A stretch of DNA of 64,000 bases from Microcyclospora pomicola (GCA_002786065.1 NHNY01000003.1:372001-436000); one strand, 5' to 3'; positions 1-12,023 are shown, counted from the stretch's first letter. A program made the numbers and translations. The notes: a model not told the origin generated them from the sequence alone.

Positions 1-205
1 GTATGAAAGTGTTGTAGATATGATATTCGGAGCGTTCGTGAACGTCTCATCTGACTCCGGAACTCCGGCGGATCGCATCCCTGCCATTCCCAATGAACTT
101 GCACTCGATATATACACGGTGAAGATGGTGTAACAGCCACGAATGGGCCTCCACATAAGAAGAAATTCTATTGCACTAATTCAACCATTCTGGTATTGCT
201 CCAGC

Positions 206-1072
206 TCATGATAGAAGCAATGCTGTCATGGCAGCGATTCCCAGAGCATATATGGCGTATCCAGATGATGGCATCCCAATATTTCTTGGGGCGCTGGATG
301 CCAAATCCGCGGTGGTAAAGACAAGGTTGAATCCGAAGTCTGTGCTGTTTTGGCAATTCGCCTCGGTGACTGGTTCGACATCTTCAGGTTCAGCAAGCGT
401 GACATCGACGCACTACAGCAATTAATCAGCATTCGAGCAATGACCAAAAAGAATCGAGACCAGTTATACTCACGCTGTATAGAGCTGCGCCGTGTTGCGC
501 AGTCTCGATGACCTGAATAGTGATGTTGTCGCCCACCTGCAAGCTCAGATTTGCAGGCATGGGAACCTGAGGGAGACAGAATTGTCCAGTGTACTCAAGG
601 TTGCTCGGGCCGGTCAACTGGAATGGGGGTACGACAGGGTGAGAGTAATTGGGGGGCGCTGCAAAGCCTTGTTCTGTTATGCCAATGTTCACGTAGAACA
701 AGGCCTTGGAGTGTCCGGGAAACCATCCGGGTTGCACTTGTAGCGCACCACCCTGGTATGGCCATTTTGTACGGTTGGTGGTCATGGGCATGCCCCCACC
801 TAGATACTCATGTCAACACAGCTCACAGAATGTTGTCGCGCGGATCTCGTCCGGTCAAACGTACATGGATACATCCACTGCATGCCATACGGGAAGCCGA
901 TTGTGCCATTAGGAAGATAGTCAATTCCTATACTGTTCGGGTTGTCCTCGGGCGCTGTGCCATTTGCGTGTAGGTTATTGCCTCTCCAGCCCGGATATGT
1001 GATGACTGTGTGTGCTCTCGCCAGTTCCAACCCCGCCACCAGGGCTATCAATACTCTTGCGAAAGTGATCAT
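206..1072 (-). CDS. Secreted BIM1-like (LPMO-like X325) copper-binding protein, GPI-anchored
   Basis: Three exons (865-1072, 474-799, 206-412) joined by GT-AG introns of 65 and 61 nt give 246 residues. Residues 1-20 form a signal peptide ending ARA, so the mature protein starts with His21 (HTVITYPGWRGNNL). An N-terminal histidine followed by this motif is the hallmark of the BIM1/X325 family, where it contributes to a copper-binding site. Family members resemble lytic polysaccharide monooxygenases but have been linked to copper handling rather than polysaccharide oxidation. Several N-glycosylation sequons (NGT, NRT, NLS, NIT, NST) and paired cysteines fit an extracellular protein. The C-terminus is a short Ser/Gly stretch then a hydrophobic tail ending ALLLS, which reads as a GPI-attachment signal. 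The metal role is inferred from family; the exon joins are read directly. Its upstream side faces a long gene-free stretch. Confidence 0.9.
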
Positions 1073-4000
1073 GTTCGAAGCGCCGACGCTGGACGGAGGT
1101 CGAATCGACCAGGCTGCGGCGGCGGCTTACGGTCGCAGAGACGACGACTGATGGGTTGGAGTCGGTGTCGTAGATGCTGAAGGAAGCGCTCGAAAGGTGA
1201 CGTGAAGAGCGCAAGCCAGGCTGAAGTACGGAGGCAAAGGAATGTAGTCGCAGCTCACGGAGTTGAGGTGATCACACCACCGGACGCAGAGGGTATGCAA
1301 GGTATTAGGGCAGATGTGCCCCAGTGAGGATCACACCCCTACGATTTAGCGACTAACGATGTTGGAGCAAGCACACATGCAAGCATGCTGCATGCCACAT
1401 CGCTGAGCGGCCACAAATACCCAACGCATCGTGCTTGGCGCTCATGCAGTTGCTGATTGGGAGTCACGGTATCAAACGTGTCGAGCGAGCGTGAGTGCCC
1501 AGTCGAATCAAGATCGACGCTGCTGTACGCGCCCGCGACGGCCCGCTACTCCGGCCGTGCGGGGGTCAGGGTTTCCCTCTCAGCCAATCGAGGCTCGGCG
1601 TCTCTGTTGAACGAAGCTGTGTATCCGGCCAAATGTGCACATCCAGAACATCTCTGGTCCACCAAGACAGCGCTATTGCTCCCTTCTAGCTATAGGACCT
1701 TCAAGCGGCCGTTTGGATGGATATGTAGTGTATGCGTATGCTATGAGGTCGAGTACACTCTTCTCTTCCTTGCGAAAACCGCTCAAAGAGCCATCATGCA
1801 GCCGCCGTAGAGTTGTCACATCATTGCTAATCCACTACTTTAGTCTGCCTCGTAGCGTGGTCACTCGTTACCCTGGAAGCTTATATGCGTCGCCGATACA
1901 CAGAGAGACCTGATCAAAGCCTATCTTCAACGTCTATGATGTTCTGGATCTGAGCCACAGCATATTGACCGATCGGCAAACACTCCCGACCCAGCGCTTA
2001 CACTATACACCAGCACGATCTCTTCTGGCTCATGATTCACATCGCACAAGCCGGTGGAGCAGAGGCCGCAGACCTACAGCAGACTAGATCTCTCGGACCC
2101 AGCCCCGGCATACCCAGCCAGTTTCAGCGTCGTTCTGTGAACGCTGGCAGCATACTGGAAGGTAAGATGAAGCTTGTTAATGCTTACATGAAGTGACAAA
2201 CCTTGGCCTGTATCCTTGTCTTCTCTACATGGACTCTAGATCACGGGATTATTACCCTGCAGAGTGAGGTGGACCTGATGCTTTTCTCCATTCTGTCGAC
2301 ACAGAAGCATTCTAGCTGAGTATGTGTATAGCTAGGTAACGTCAGGAAGTGAACATGCGCTGAGCTGCTGAGATTCTCTTACCAGTCGCCAACGCACGTC
2401 TGATGCACTTGATAAGCCCTTACTTCTTGCCCATGTGTTTCTGGCTTGTCTCCCGTCGCACGCTATGAGGCTGCGACGATGGCGAAGGGTCGTGATGAAT
2501 CTCCACGCTCACAACACGGAAGTGAGTACTATCATCATTGCTGCTTTGTGACAAGTCTTGCTATGTACGGCTGGAGGCACGGAGCACATACCGTACACCC
2601 ATCCCCCGTGAGCACATGTGTGCGCTGGCGTCGTTTGGATACCATCGATAGTGCTTCGGCCGACCTTCCCCATCATAGCCGTCGTGTCAGTCTGGCCCAG
2701 GACTTCTCGCATTCTGCGCAAACACATCCGATCGTGTACATGTACTTCTCGACTGACTTTGACACTACGCATGCTCACCGGAACATCACGATCTACCGTT
2801 ATCAGGACGGTGCCCTTCGAGACAGATGGAGTTCAAGTCTGCGAGAGGTGTCATGTTCGACTACCACTCCTACCTATGTTCGGAAGCGCGTCCTGCATCT
2901 TCTTACTTGTCATTAATCTTGAACGATGCTGTTGACGACACAGGCCCACTCACTACTGCGAGTTACCCAGGTCTAAGCTATACTCTCTGAGTGTTACGTC
3001 GATACTGATCGGGTCCGTCGTCCTGTTCCACTGACCATGTGTTGGATCTTGTACAATCAGACATCTCAAGGCCTGGGAACCAAACATTTCTGTTCCTCAT
3101 CTACTGGACTCTGACGGGCTGTGGATGATCCCTCATGTCCAGCAGTGTGTTGGTGCAGACCGTCGACAAGTCCACTCGCGTTGGCCCGATTGGCAGACGA
3201 AACACGATGCAGAATGCCTTATCAACATCGCGGCCTAGCACTTTTGCGGGACTAGCCCTCGCAGGCAGTTCTAGCCTTCAGCGGGTTCAGTCAGATCCAT
3301 AGAAAGCAATGCTCATCTGGGGCATCAACGGCATATGACTTACACGGATGTGTGGCGTCTCTATTCAGTGAGCACAGTGGGGTCGGCAGAGTAGTGCACC
3401 AACAGCTTCTCAAACTTGACGATTACAACACAGCGGGGTCCAAGTGACACTTGCCACTCGAGGCTCAAGACTCTCGTGCTGTCCTATTGGACGTGGCAGT
3501 CCATGTGCGTGGCAATGGGACCCCTGTCTGCATACCGACATTCAAGCACCGACTCACCAATTGGGTTTTTGACAAGTCTGTGCGATCCATCGACTTGGAA
3601 TTGTGTAACGTTATCGCTGAAGACTACTCAATTCGTTCAGCCCTGCATCGCCTCTGCGCTGACTATCGGTGGTCCGGATAATGGTCTGCAAGAGCTGTCA
3701 TTGCCATCGCCGATCAGAATGTTGTACGCTCCCTGACTTCGGCACAGACACACTTATCAGACCAAATACTGCACTTCCTCATGGACACAGGTCCGGTGGG
3801 CATTCTGATTGTTCATTGACAGAAGTTGGGAAGCGTAACGGCGTCACATTCAATGCACGACATATCGGCAATTTTGTGACACATGTGCGTTGGCAGTTTG
3901 TCACGGCCTTAAATCACAGCTTAAGCGCCATGAGCACCACTTCATCTCTATCTCGTACGGCATAATTTCGACCGCGGGTCGCCTCATGGTCGCCTTATTG

Positions 4001-5237
4001 CAAGAAGAAGCTGTCGTGCCCTGGTGCTACTACTGTTCCTGCCACTCGTGTAGCATGGCTTGAGACACACCGGAATCTCTGTCCTCCAAGGCAGCAACTT
4101 TGTTGAGACTTTGGTGTAATGGATTTGTGTCTTGTACATGCAGCGACCGGGATGTTGCATAAGCGGAAAACAACATACAGGCTTACAGTGCTGATCCTCG
4201 ATGAGCGCGGAATCATCTTCAAGAGCGAGATGAGAAGTGCAAGTGGTTCACGAGGAGGCATAAACCGGTCACTGATGTATCAGCACCTAGTCGCATTGCC
4301 CCTCATTGCCACTCTGCATACTGGAACCGACATGCCAGTCTCGTGTTGCTTGTGCGGCCACATGGGATCGAATCATTCCACCTTGGACCCCGGACTCGCG
4401 GGAAAGGTAGAGTTCACGCTTGTTCTATAGCCGCGGTCAGCAATCGCTGATCTGACAGTCTGACGTCGGCTGAACTCTATTTCAGCCCGACTTCTGAGCT
4501 GTCAAGGCTGATTTCAAATCTCGTATGCAGTTGGTCGGATCGCACGCAATCGACAACATATCCGTGTTGCGGAAGGAAGACACTCTCTACACGTGAGCAA
4601 TCAAAGCACTGGAAACATGCTAGACTACGTGGTAGCCTCAATGGAGCTACACAAAAAGAGGCTTTCGGCAGCCGCGAGGACCGTTGAGCATCAGCTCATG
4701 TCCGGAAATCGCTGAACTCAGCTCATTGATCGCATTTGCCGAGGATACAGGCCAGATCAGGACGAGAGGCATCGTAGCCTATCTCCTGCGAGAACTTCCC
4801 TCTTATGACAGTACTGCTGCGCCTCGTACCTACCAACAAGCTTTCCCGTTGCTGTCCAAGAAAGCCGAGGACATGCATGAGTCATCCAGAATCAGTCTAG
4901 CTCCCGCGGCAGCCGCGTAGTGTGTATCTTGCCGCGACATGGCGTCCTCTAGTCGAGATACTCCAGCAGTCGCGGCCCTGGGGATCGCTCCGGCATTGCT
5001 GTCGCGAGATTGTTCGGCTTATGCTTGTCCGTGGCACAGCGTGGACAGCTTCGCGGTGATGTGACTTATAGCCTTTGAGGCTCGCTCCGGCGTGTCTATT
5101 CATTCAAATGTTGAGAGGCAGACAGCTGTCTCCCTCATTTCTGAAAGCTGAGATTCGTGAGCTTGACCGGACTATTGGCCGACACACCACCCAGCATAAC
5201 ATTAGTCCGCCCTATCTCCTCATAGCCGACACCTGAC
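1073..5237. other. Long stretch without a supportable gene
   Basis: About 4.2 kb in which no reading frame shows a recognisable domain, signal peptide or convincing splice chain. Open frames of 60-156 codons occur (for example 2446-2916 plus and 4684-4920 plus), but their composition is rich in His, Cys, Arg and Ser as in chance translation. No terminal repeats, poly-A tail, tandem repeat or transposase-like motif was seen. Base composition is not strikingly AT-rich, so heavy repeat-induced mutation is not evident. One TACATGTA palindrome lies at 2737-2744. A small species-specific gene or an old relic cannot be excluded. Confidence 0.5.
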
Positions 5238-6251
5238 ATGACGGAGACCTTGTCGCAGCCATACTCAAGGCAAACTCCAAAACGAGACCGCTTTTACAAC
5301 CTTGCAACCCTGCCACCAAAAGCATGCAGTCCTGCGCAGGACAAACATACAGATGCCACAAGTCATGCACTTGTCGATACATTTGATAGAGTAGAGCCCA
5401 GCCCCTCTCTGACTTACGCTTCATCGACGGGATCGACAGGGTCGACTCAGTACTGGACACCACGAACTCCAGTGTCATATGGCCCGTGGATCGTGACTCC
5501 GATCTCAAAGCCCCGATATCCTGAGCCTTCACGAGCACGGTTTCCGATGTCAGAGGCCGAATCAGCGCCGTCCCAGAAGTCGTCACTCTCACTCGATCGA
5601 CGCTCCTCATCTGAACGTGGCCAAGCGGACGTGACACTGACAGGTGTCACACCGATCAGAGGCACCATGGCAAGTCGAGGCACTTCTCCCAGGATTCCCT
5701 CGTCAGCACACTCCTCCCCAGAGTTGCCTTCGTCCAGTTTTCCGTCACCCAGACCATCATTCTCAACGCGACTGTCGCCAAAAGTACCCGCTTCTGAGTT
5801 TGCATCGCCAGGGATACCACCTTCGACGAGACTGTCACCCAGGGTTCCCTCCTCCGAATTTGTGTCCCCACGAAGACCATCATCGGCGCTCCCGTCGCCT
5901 GGCCTACCTGCATCGCCTGCTCCATCGCCTGCGCTGAGATCTTCACAACTGCCATCACCCAGGTCACCGCGTCTGCAGTCACCGAGATTACCTCCCTCAG
6001 TAGCGACGTCACCAAGAAAATTTGAAGCCTCGTTGAACACTGAAGCTCATACTCCATTGAACACGCAACATCCTCGCAGCGAAGGCGCAATCGCCAATGA
6101 TTCTGAAATACCGAAGAGCCCTGGTCTCAAAGAAAAGTTCAAGTCTTTCTTCAAGGATCTCGTGCGCCGTCCCGTGGTAAACGAAGACGAACTGCACTTT
6201 ATCAAGGTGACACACTGGACGGAGGACAACGAGAGAGATGGTAGAGCTTGA
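5238..6251 (+). CDS. Disordered Ser/Pro-rich protein with a 10-residue SP repeat
   Basis: Single-exon frame of 337 codons starting at ATG 5238. No enzyme domain is recognisable. Residues 150-266 are about twelve tandem units of ten residues, each beginning Ser-Pro and following roughly SPxxPxSxxx (for example SPRVPSSEFV, SPGLPASPAP). One unit is two residues short. Each SP is a potential proline-directed kinase site. Before the repeat is a Ser/Thr/Arg-rich region. After it is a compact mixed-charge tail (GLKEKFKSFFKDLVRRP followed by an acidic end) that may be a short helix. Because of the repeat the minus strand is also open here, but the plus frame is longer and has an ATG and a non-repetitive C-terminus. 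Function unknown; a phosphorylated scaffold is only a guess. Confidence 0.6.
   Translation: MTETLSQPYSRQTPKRDRFYNLATLPPKACSPAQDKHTDATSHALVDTFDRVEPSPSLTYASSTGSTGSTQYWTPRTPVSYGPWIVTPISKPRYPEPSRARFPMSEAESAPSQKSSLSLDRRSSSERGQADVTLTGVTPIRGTMASRGTSPRIPSSAHSSPELPSSSFPSPRPSFSTRLSPKVPASEFASPGIPPSTRLSPRVPSSEFVSPRRPSSALPSPGLPASPAPSPALRSSQLPSPRSPRLQSPRLPPSVATSPRKFEASLNTEAHTPLNTQHPRSEGAIANDSEIPKSPGLKEKFKSFFKDLVRRPVVNEDELHFIKVTHWTEDNERDGRA
5685..6035 (+). repeat. 30-bp imperfect coding tandem repeat, about 12 copies
   Basis: The repeat keeps exact 30-nt register across almost the whole block, each unit starting with a Ser-Pro codon pair. Copies differ at many positions, so it is old or under selection for the SP spacing rather than a recent expansion. 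It leaves more than one frame open on both strands. Confidence 0.75.
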
Positions 6252-7659
6252 ATACTACGATGAACACAAGACCAGATCGGCGAGGGACGTTTTCCAGCCC
6301 TGCAATTGCAAGGTTTGCTATTTGCTCATTGCTCAAAGAGGGGCCCACCTTCGCATGAGGTGGTCGTCCCCACTCACACGCCGCAACTTGCCTCACGACT
6401 TTTACGACACAACGATGACGGCTCGAATGTAGAGAGCCGTATGACTCTCAACACACTCGACTTTTTCCTACGACACAACCTTTTGATATTCGCACTGCAA
6501 TCTCTCGTTGGCTACACCAGACCGTGCCACCGTCACGCACATACCCACATATCCTTCACAAGGAGGATCCCATCACATCATCGTAGCCATTGCATATTAT
6601 CACAGACTTGAGCACATTCGCCGAAGATCGCTTGTCTATCTTGTGTCACTATGTGAGAAAGGCTCAGATTATAGACGCAATCGTTGCCTCGCCGGTCGCA
6701 AGAATGGACATCCATGATCTCGAACCGACCTCCAATAACGAATATCTTGCAGCATTCTATCGCAACCGTATACAATGACTTGGTCAACGAACAGCTCCTG
6801 TACGCGGTCTCAGGATGTCACATTCTAGTGCAGACACTTGCCTACCCATCAAAGCCACCGTAGAGCCGAGGCGAATGTTGATAGCGGGCAGATGCAAGTG
6901 ATGGAGAGCGTTATATGACCATGCGTGCATATGACCTTGTGGTCAAGCAATCGGCGGAGCATCGAAACGAAGATTGCAAAGCTACTGCTAGATCATGCGG
7001 CAGATTCATCGCTACGATGCGAGAGTCGGGCCTTGTTTTCTACGATATGTTATTGTTCCCATATGTCGGGCGCTTCCATTTGTACGGTATACATGCAATG
7101 GCGTCAAGGTTCAAACGATACCCTGGGAGGGCGAATGTTGAGTTCGATGATATTATCTATACTTTACGCCTGATTCGAATTTCACCAGCGAAAGGAGTCA
7201 ATGTTCAATAGCGTTGATCTCTTCGTTCTTCAAACGCGAACAAAGGCGATGTGCACAGCCCGAGCTGAATGTTGTCAAATACGAAATAGCCACATACATG
7301 CTGCAGGCCACTATTTGGAACTGCATATGCAGCTACGCCGTGCAGCAACACATACCGAATCCTCCATAGGCGGCTACCATATCCACATCACTTGGTTTCA
7401 ACTTCTCATGACACATATGTGCATGCAATGCGCTTCAACACTAGGCTTTTCAAGATGAAACAAAAGTCACTTGGTCTATGGACAAGTGTTGCTTTGATCG
7501 GCCCAAAGGGCACGTCTAGGCGGTTGGCACGCCACTCTCTCGAAAGATCATGAAAACATACAACACTGGCAGCAGGACCTGCAGCAACGCTTCCTTCCGT
7601 TGACCGTTGTATGTCACAAATCCTGCTCCTTCGTGCCGAGTTGACGTTCGACCGCGACG
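6252..7659. other. Intergenic, nothing recognised
   Basis: About 1.4 kb between two plus-strand genes. Open frames up to about 100 codons (such as 6915-7211) carry no recognisable motif. The word ggcgaatgttga appears near 6870 and again near 7131. No promoter element could be assigned with confidence. Confidence 0.5.
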
Positions 7660-8340
7660 ATGAACAAAATAATCTCAATGGCTTCGCAACGACTTGAGCC
7701 CCTTCCCGGACCTCGACAGCACCCACTCCGGCACAAGATCTCCATCCTGCCGCCCTCGTCCTGGGCCAAGATCGACCTCACCGAGCTCTTCAACATGGAC
7801 GATTGCCATAGTGCCAACATCACGCCAACGTCGGCTCACTCGACCGCTCGCTTGTCGTACACAGCACCATGGCATTCGCCGCAACACGATGCCACGGCAG
7901 TAATCACCCCAGACTCGCCTACCAGCAGTGCCTATACTTTGGCGACTGCCTCACAGCTCTTGGATGACACGCCCACACCCGCTCTTCTCCCACCGCCCAT
8001 ATACTCTGAACCGGACTTCCACTTCGACTTCGCAGATCTGAAGCCGCCGCCGTTGTATTTACATCCGTTTTACAGTCGAAGCGTGGTCTTACCAGGCGAA
8101 AGCGAGGTGCGACCGTCAACGGCACCGCCAGTAGTGGTACAAAACTGGTCGTCCAAACCACTGCCGCAACTCCCGCGGTTCGAGGACGAAGAAGCGGTGC
8201 TAGCTGAGCCGGTGACCGTGTCCGGTGCCAACACGGACAGGACAAAGTCCCGGACGAGACTGAGGGCGCTGTTGAGGTTCATGGTGTGGAGTCGTTTGGC
8301 ATTGGCCAATCGTGAGACAAATCGCCGGCTGTGTTCATGA
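7660..8340 (+). CDS. Hypothetical protein, proline-rich, unknown function
   Basis: Open frame of 226 codons from ATG 7660, with a second in-frame ATG six codons later (MASQRLEPLPG) that could equally be the start. The protein is rich in Pro, Ser and Thr. It has an aromatic/proline core (PPPIYSEPDFHFDFADLKPPPLYL is the general character of residues 110-135) and a basic C-terminus with repeated Arg and Leu. No signal peptide, membrane segment or known domain is seen. Long uninterrupted length and biased, non-shadow composition favour a real gene. No orthologue is recalled, so it may be lineage-restricted. Confidence 0.5.
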   Translation: MNKIISMASQRLEPLPGPRQHPLRHKISILPPSSWAKIDLTELFNMDDCHSANITPTSAHSTARLSYTAPWHSPQHDATAVITPDSPTSSAYTLATASQLLDDTPTPALLPPPIYSEPDFHFDFADLKPPPLYLHPFYSRSVVLPGESEVRPSTAPPVVVQNWSSKPLPQLPRFEDEEAVLAEPVTVSGANTDRTKSRTRLRALLRFMVWSRLALANRETNRRLCS

Positions 8341-8787
8341 CCTGATCGCTGCAATGTTGAGTTGCGAGAACAAGCTTTACGAAACTGTTGCTGGACTGCT
8401 TAAGCTGATGGCTGGCGTTTGAATCTTAGGGCTGCTGGTGCTTCCATCCCCTCTGGTACTCGTTCTTTGGCGGAATAAGCGTTGGAGGAGAAAAGTCTCC
8501 ATCTTGATCGGATGACCAGAGCCAGATCATGACCATTGAGTCTTCCAGTATGATATTTGGACAGGCGCACAGAAGCTCTGAGCAAGTGCTCGACAGACAA
8601 AGCTTGATTTGGTTCACCCCTTGCTTGATCTATGTCCTTTCTCCTCTCTTTACCTAATCTTCAGGATCGAGAACATCATACGTTTGTTCGTAATGTCAAT
8701 GCTTCCCTCCAAGCTCATCCTCATGTTCCATTAATCACCACATTGTCGCCTTCACCCCCCATGCCAGTCACTTCTCCCTTCTCCCCT
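8341..8787. other. Convergent intergenic spacer
   Basis: Separates the stop of the 7660-8340 gene from the stop of the minus-strand DUF4267 gene, so it should hold two 3' ends. Pyrimidine-rich around 8635-8820. No gene seen. Confidence 0.5.
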
Positions 8788-9303
8788 CTACTTCGCAAAC
8801 CAAGCATCCCCTCTTGCCCAATACAGCAAACTGCCTCCGATCGCCAACGAGTTGACCGCCCCAATGACATGCCCCCACACCGCCTCCTGCACACCGTAGC
8901 TCCGCACAATCAACAGATCGCCCACCGTCGTGATCGCGCCCGCCAGCACCGCGACGCCCAGCGCCCGACGGTCCCGCACCCACGTCCCCAGCACGAGCAG
9001 CAGCACGCCGTTGTGCAGGTTGCGCGCCGCGACCGCCAGCACCAGCGCCTCCTGCGTGCGCGCCGCCTGCGTCGCCGCCGTCTTCTCGCGCGCGTCGCTC
9101 GCTTCCAGCGCGCCTGGGTGGGTCTGCGCCGACGACGCCGGCGTCAGCGGGAGCCCGTAGGCTTTGGAGAACTCGAGGCGGTTCGCGAGACCGCCCAGCC
9201 CGAAGATGGTCAGTTCGGCGCAGCCGAGGAGCAGCGCGAGGCATTCGGCTGGCGGCGGAAGGTGCGCCCAGAAATCTTGGCGGGTGAAGGTGGAGGTTGA
9301 CAT
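8788..9303 (-). CDS. DUF4267 family integral membrane protein
   Basis: Single-exon frame of 171 codons, ATG at 9301-9303. The layout matches the small fungal DUF4267 family: a first hydrophobic segment (ALLLGCAELTIFGLGG, residues about 23-38), a polar loop with a conserved-looking LEFSKAYGLPL, then three further hydrophobic stretches around ARNLHNGVLLLVLGTW, ALGVAVLAGAITTVGDLLIV and the C-terminal GAVNSLAIGGSLLYW. About four membrane segments are expected. The family has no established reaction. The gene is strikingly GC-rich in its middle (9000-9130), which opens shadow frames on the other strand. Family call is from pattern memory and fairly firm; function is unknown. Confidence 0.8.
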   Translation of the reverse strand: MSTSTFTRQDFWAHLPPPAECLALLLGCAELTIFGLGGLANRLEFSKAYGLPLTPASSAQTHPGALEASDAREKTAATQAARTQEALVLAVAARNLHNGVLLLVLGTWVRDRRALGVAVLAGAITTVGDLLIVRSYGVQEAVWGHVIGAVNSLAIGGSLLYWARGDAWFAK

Positions 9304-9835
9304 GGGGGGCGAGTCGTGTGGAGGATTGGGAGGGTGCTGGTGGTCTGGTAAGGAAGGGGAGGGAGAGGGCTACTTTTTGTGATTGAGGTCGTTCAATGAT
9401 CCCTGGCGTCATCGGGAGCTATGGCGTTCGGACTTCGGCGTGGGGAGAGCTTGGGGCATTGCCGGAACAGACATAGGATAAATACACCAAGGAGACTTCT
9501 GATATGCAGTCATTCAGAGTGTATGGAAGAGACCAATGATACAGCCTGGAGCTAAGTAATACATTAAGGATTGTCCTCGGAATCTACTTGGTGGCTCATC
9601 AAGGTATCTGTGCAGTGCAAACAGCAATTTCGCTTTACAATCCAAGACAATGGAGCAGAGATGCGCTCTAGTCTGTCTTGACTTCCAACCGAATCGCAGC
9701 TCTCTCTACTGTGATGTTGGCAGAGAATCTCCTTCGACTGGTGGGTCGACGCCGAAGTCTTCAAGTCATCCGCTTGACAAGGCCGGGCGGCTGTACTCAA
9801 CTCACCGTCGGGTAACGAACATCTCCAAGTGCACC
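9304..9835. other. Intergenic between two minus-strand genes
   Basis: Should contain the DUF4267 promoter and the 3' end of the CCDC47-like gene. No gene or clear core element recognised. Confidence 0.45.
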
Positions 9836-11257
9836 CTACGCCCTGGTAGACATCTTCTTCTGACTCCTCTTCTGCTCGATCTCCTTCTCCTTCCTGAGGA
9901 ACTTCTTCTGCTCCTCTGCTGACATGCGACTCAACTTCCTGTCCCTCTCTTCCCTCTTCGTCTTTTCGCTCAGCTCCTTCCGTTCCGCAGCCTTCTCGTC
10001 CTCATCAACCTTCTTGATCTTGCGCATTTCTTCCTCTCGTGTAGCACGGACTTTGCGTAGTGCTTCCGGTCGGAAGTGAGCAGTGTTGACAAGATGATCC
10101 GGGAGACGGAGAAAGGCGGCGAAAAGAGCGTTGGAAGCAGTGGAGCTGGTGTCGATGAGCATGGATAGCGAGACACGCTTGCGAGGGACGGTGTCGTTCA
10201 GAGTCTTCGGCGCATCCATGCCCTGATCTGAAACGATGAGTGCTTCGAGGCTCTCGCCTGCGGACTCTACAGCTTTGATCAGATCCGGGGTAAGCATGGC
10301 TTCAGTGACTTCGGCACTCTCGCTCATGACCGTAGTCCAGATCGGGAGCTTCGGGTGGTCCTTTGTAGCGGTCAAGGAGAGATCATAGCGGTCCGTGCGA
10401 AGCTGGTTCATCTTGTCCTTATGCACGATAGCCCAAACGAAACCGTCATACGTCGAATCCTTGCTTGATGGAGTGCCGAATTGCGACTGCGAGGGGACCA
10501 AACTCTTCTCCTTGCCGTCGAAACAGTACGCAGTGGCTTCGATCCGCTCGGCCGGCGCCGTGAAGGAGTCGAAGAAGAAGGACATGAGCACGTCGAATGC
10601 CCACTTGAGAGGGTTGTAGCGCGGATATAGAGTGAGCTTCACATCAAGGAATGCAACGTTCTGGCGGCCCGTGCAATAAGTGATGAACTCGTTCTTGTTC
10701 TTCTCCTTGAGCAGCTGATCCACCGGTGTTGCGCTCTGCCCACCCTCTTTCGGCGCTGTCGTCTTTCTTCCACCGAATCCCACCACAGCATACTCGCTCT
10801 CAAGCAATGCCTGATGCGCCTCCCCCCATTGCCCGGCACGAGACCGGTTCGCGCGCGATCCGAACACATTGATAAGCACGATGACGATGATGATCGGGAT
10901 GATGACCATCTCTTGGTAGAAGTCGGCCAGAGTGACGCGCTCCCAGACTCTGTACCATTTCGTGTATGGCCTGCCGGCGAAGTTCATAGGTGAGCGGAAG
11001 GCCGCCAAGGGGTTTGCGGCGGTCTCGACAGCATCGGGAGCTCCACTGGCGACATGTGCTGGAGGTACTGGTGTGGCATAGTCTGCAAAGTCTGTATGGA
11101 GAGGTGCTGATTAGCATGTGGACCGAGGGGTGATACAATGCCATTGGAGCAGCAAGAGAACCGCATACGCACCAGCATCAATGTCAGTCGCGAGTGAGGA
11201 GACTGATGACTTGGCGCCGCCAAACAAGTGCTGGGCAGCATTGAAGATGCCCGCCAT
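9836..11257 (-). CDS. DUF1682 / CCDC47-like ER membrane protein (PAT complex subunit family)
   Basis: Two exons (11173-11257 and 9836-11091) joined by an 81-nt intron (gtgcgt...catacag) give 446 residues. A hydrophobic segment at residues about 91-107 (VIIPIIIVIVLINVFG) follows a conserved-looking stretch WYRVWERVTLADFYQE. The central domain contains FDVLMSFFFDSFTAPAERIE and the typical middle of DUF1682 proteins. The last 65 residues are a highly charged Lys/Glu/Arg helix, probably a coiled coil. In animals CCDC47 is part of the PAT complex, an intramembrane chaperone that helps multipass proteins fold at the ER translocon; it is also tied to ER calcium. The fungal role is assumed by homology. 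No N-terminal signal peptide is obvious, so the membrane segment may act as the anchor. Confidence 0.88.
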
Positions 11258-12023
11258 CCTTGCTTGTCGAATCTACTGCTGGCAAAGAGAAAATGACGAA
11301 GAGAAAGATGGTGAGATATAATGCGTTTGGGTGATACAATCGGCACAGCATGAAACGCAGGTGTTACGAAAGCCACGTGCGGCTCAAATTGGCGGGCTTC
11401 ATTTCAGCGACTCCACTTTGAGAATGGGCTGGCAGAGCTTCCCGACTACTGTCATGAACCTCGTCGTCGCCCATCATCAACTCGTGATGAGAACGCTCAT
11501 GCTTGGTACTCGTATCATCGCTCGCGCGAACGATAATGTGCATACCTAATGATCGAATCTCCTTTTGAGTGCTTAGAGTGGACATTTCGCAGGATGCCCC
11601 TGAGATTGATTCGACCTGTTCGCGCATTTTATCGACAACGAAACCAATGGTGCGGTATGCTCCAGAATTTTCTGTCGAGGTGTAACAGTCTGTTTACTCT
11701 CAACGACTGCAATCAGCGCTATAGAAGCTTCCGGACCGAGTATCATATGTGGCGTGCCTGGGATATCATCAAGCGATACAACTACGTTTCTGACCTTGTT
11801 GGCTCGAGTTGGCGGTAACATATGCTCACCGGCTTTAAAGAATGTCCTTCGTCTGGACGAGATGTTTCATGAGATACTCCGATTGAAAAAGCTCCAGATC
11901 TAAAGTGCCAATCTGAATTGAAAAGGAGTGTCCGAACACCGCAGCTCCCCTTGCCAGAAACCAGTCCGCATCAACTTCTCAAAGCCCCCAAAAACTCCAT
12001 CTACCTCGCTTGGCTGAAATTGT
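11258..12023. other. Intergenic, nothing recognised
   Basis: Lies upstream of the CCDC47-like gene and downstream of the secreted-protein gene, both on minus. Short open frames only. Confidence 0.45.

Noticed and set aside
2446-2916. 156-codon plus frame in the gene-free stretch
   Set aside because: Several overlapping frames are equally open; composition not protein-like.
3000-3040. ECYVDTDRV-like string reminiscent of a WSC domain
   Set aside because: Only a few residues agree and no further WSC cysteines follow in frame.
5447-6040. 197-codon minus-strand frame, Gly/Asp-rich
   Set aside because: Antisense of the SP repeat; open only because the repeat avoids stops in several frames.
8768-9412. 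Long GC-rich frames overlapping the DUF4267 gene on both strands
   Set aside because: Arg/Ala-rich shadow translations from high GC; no domain.
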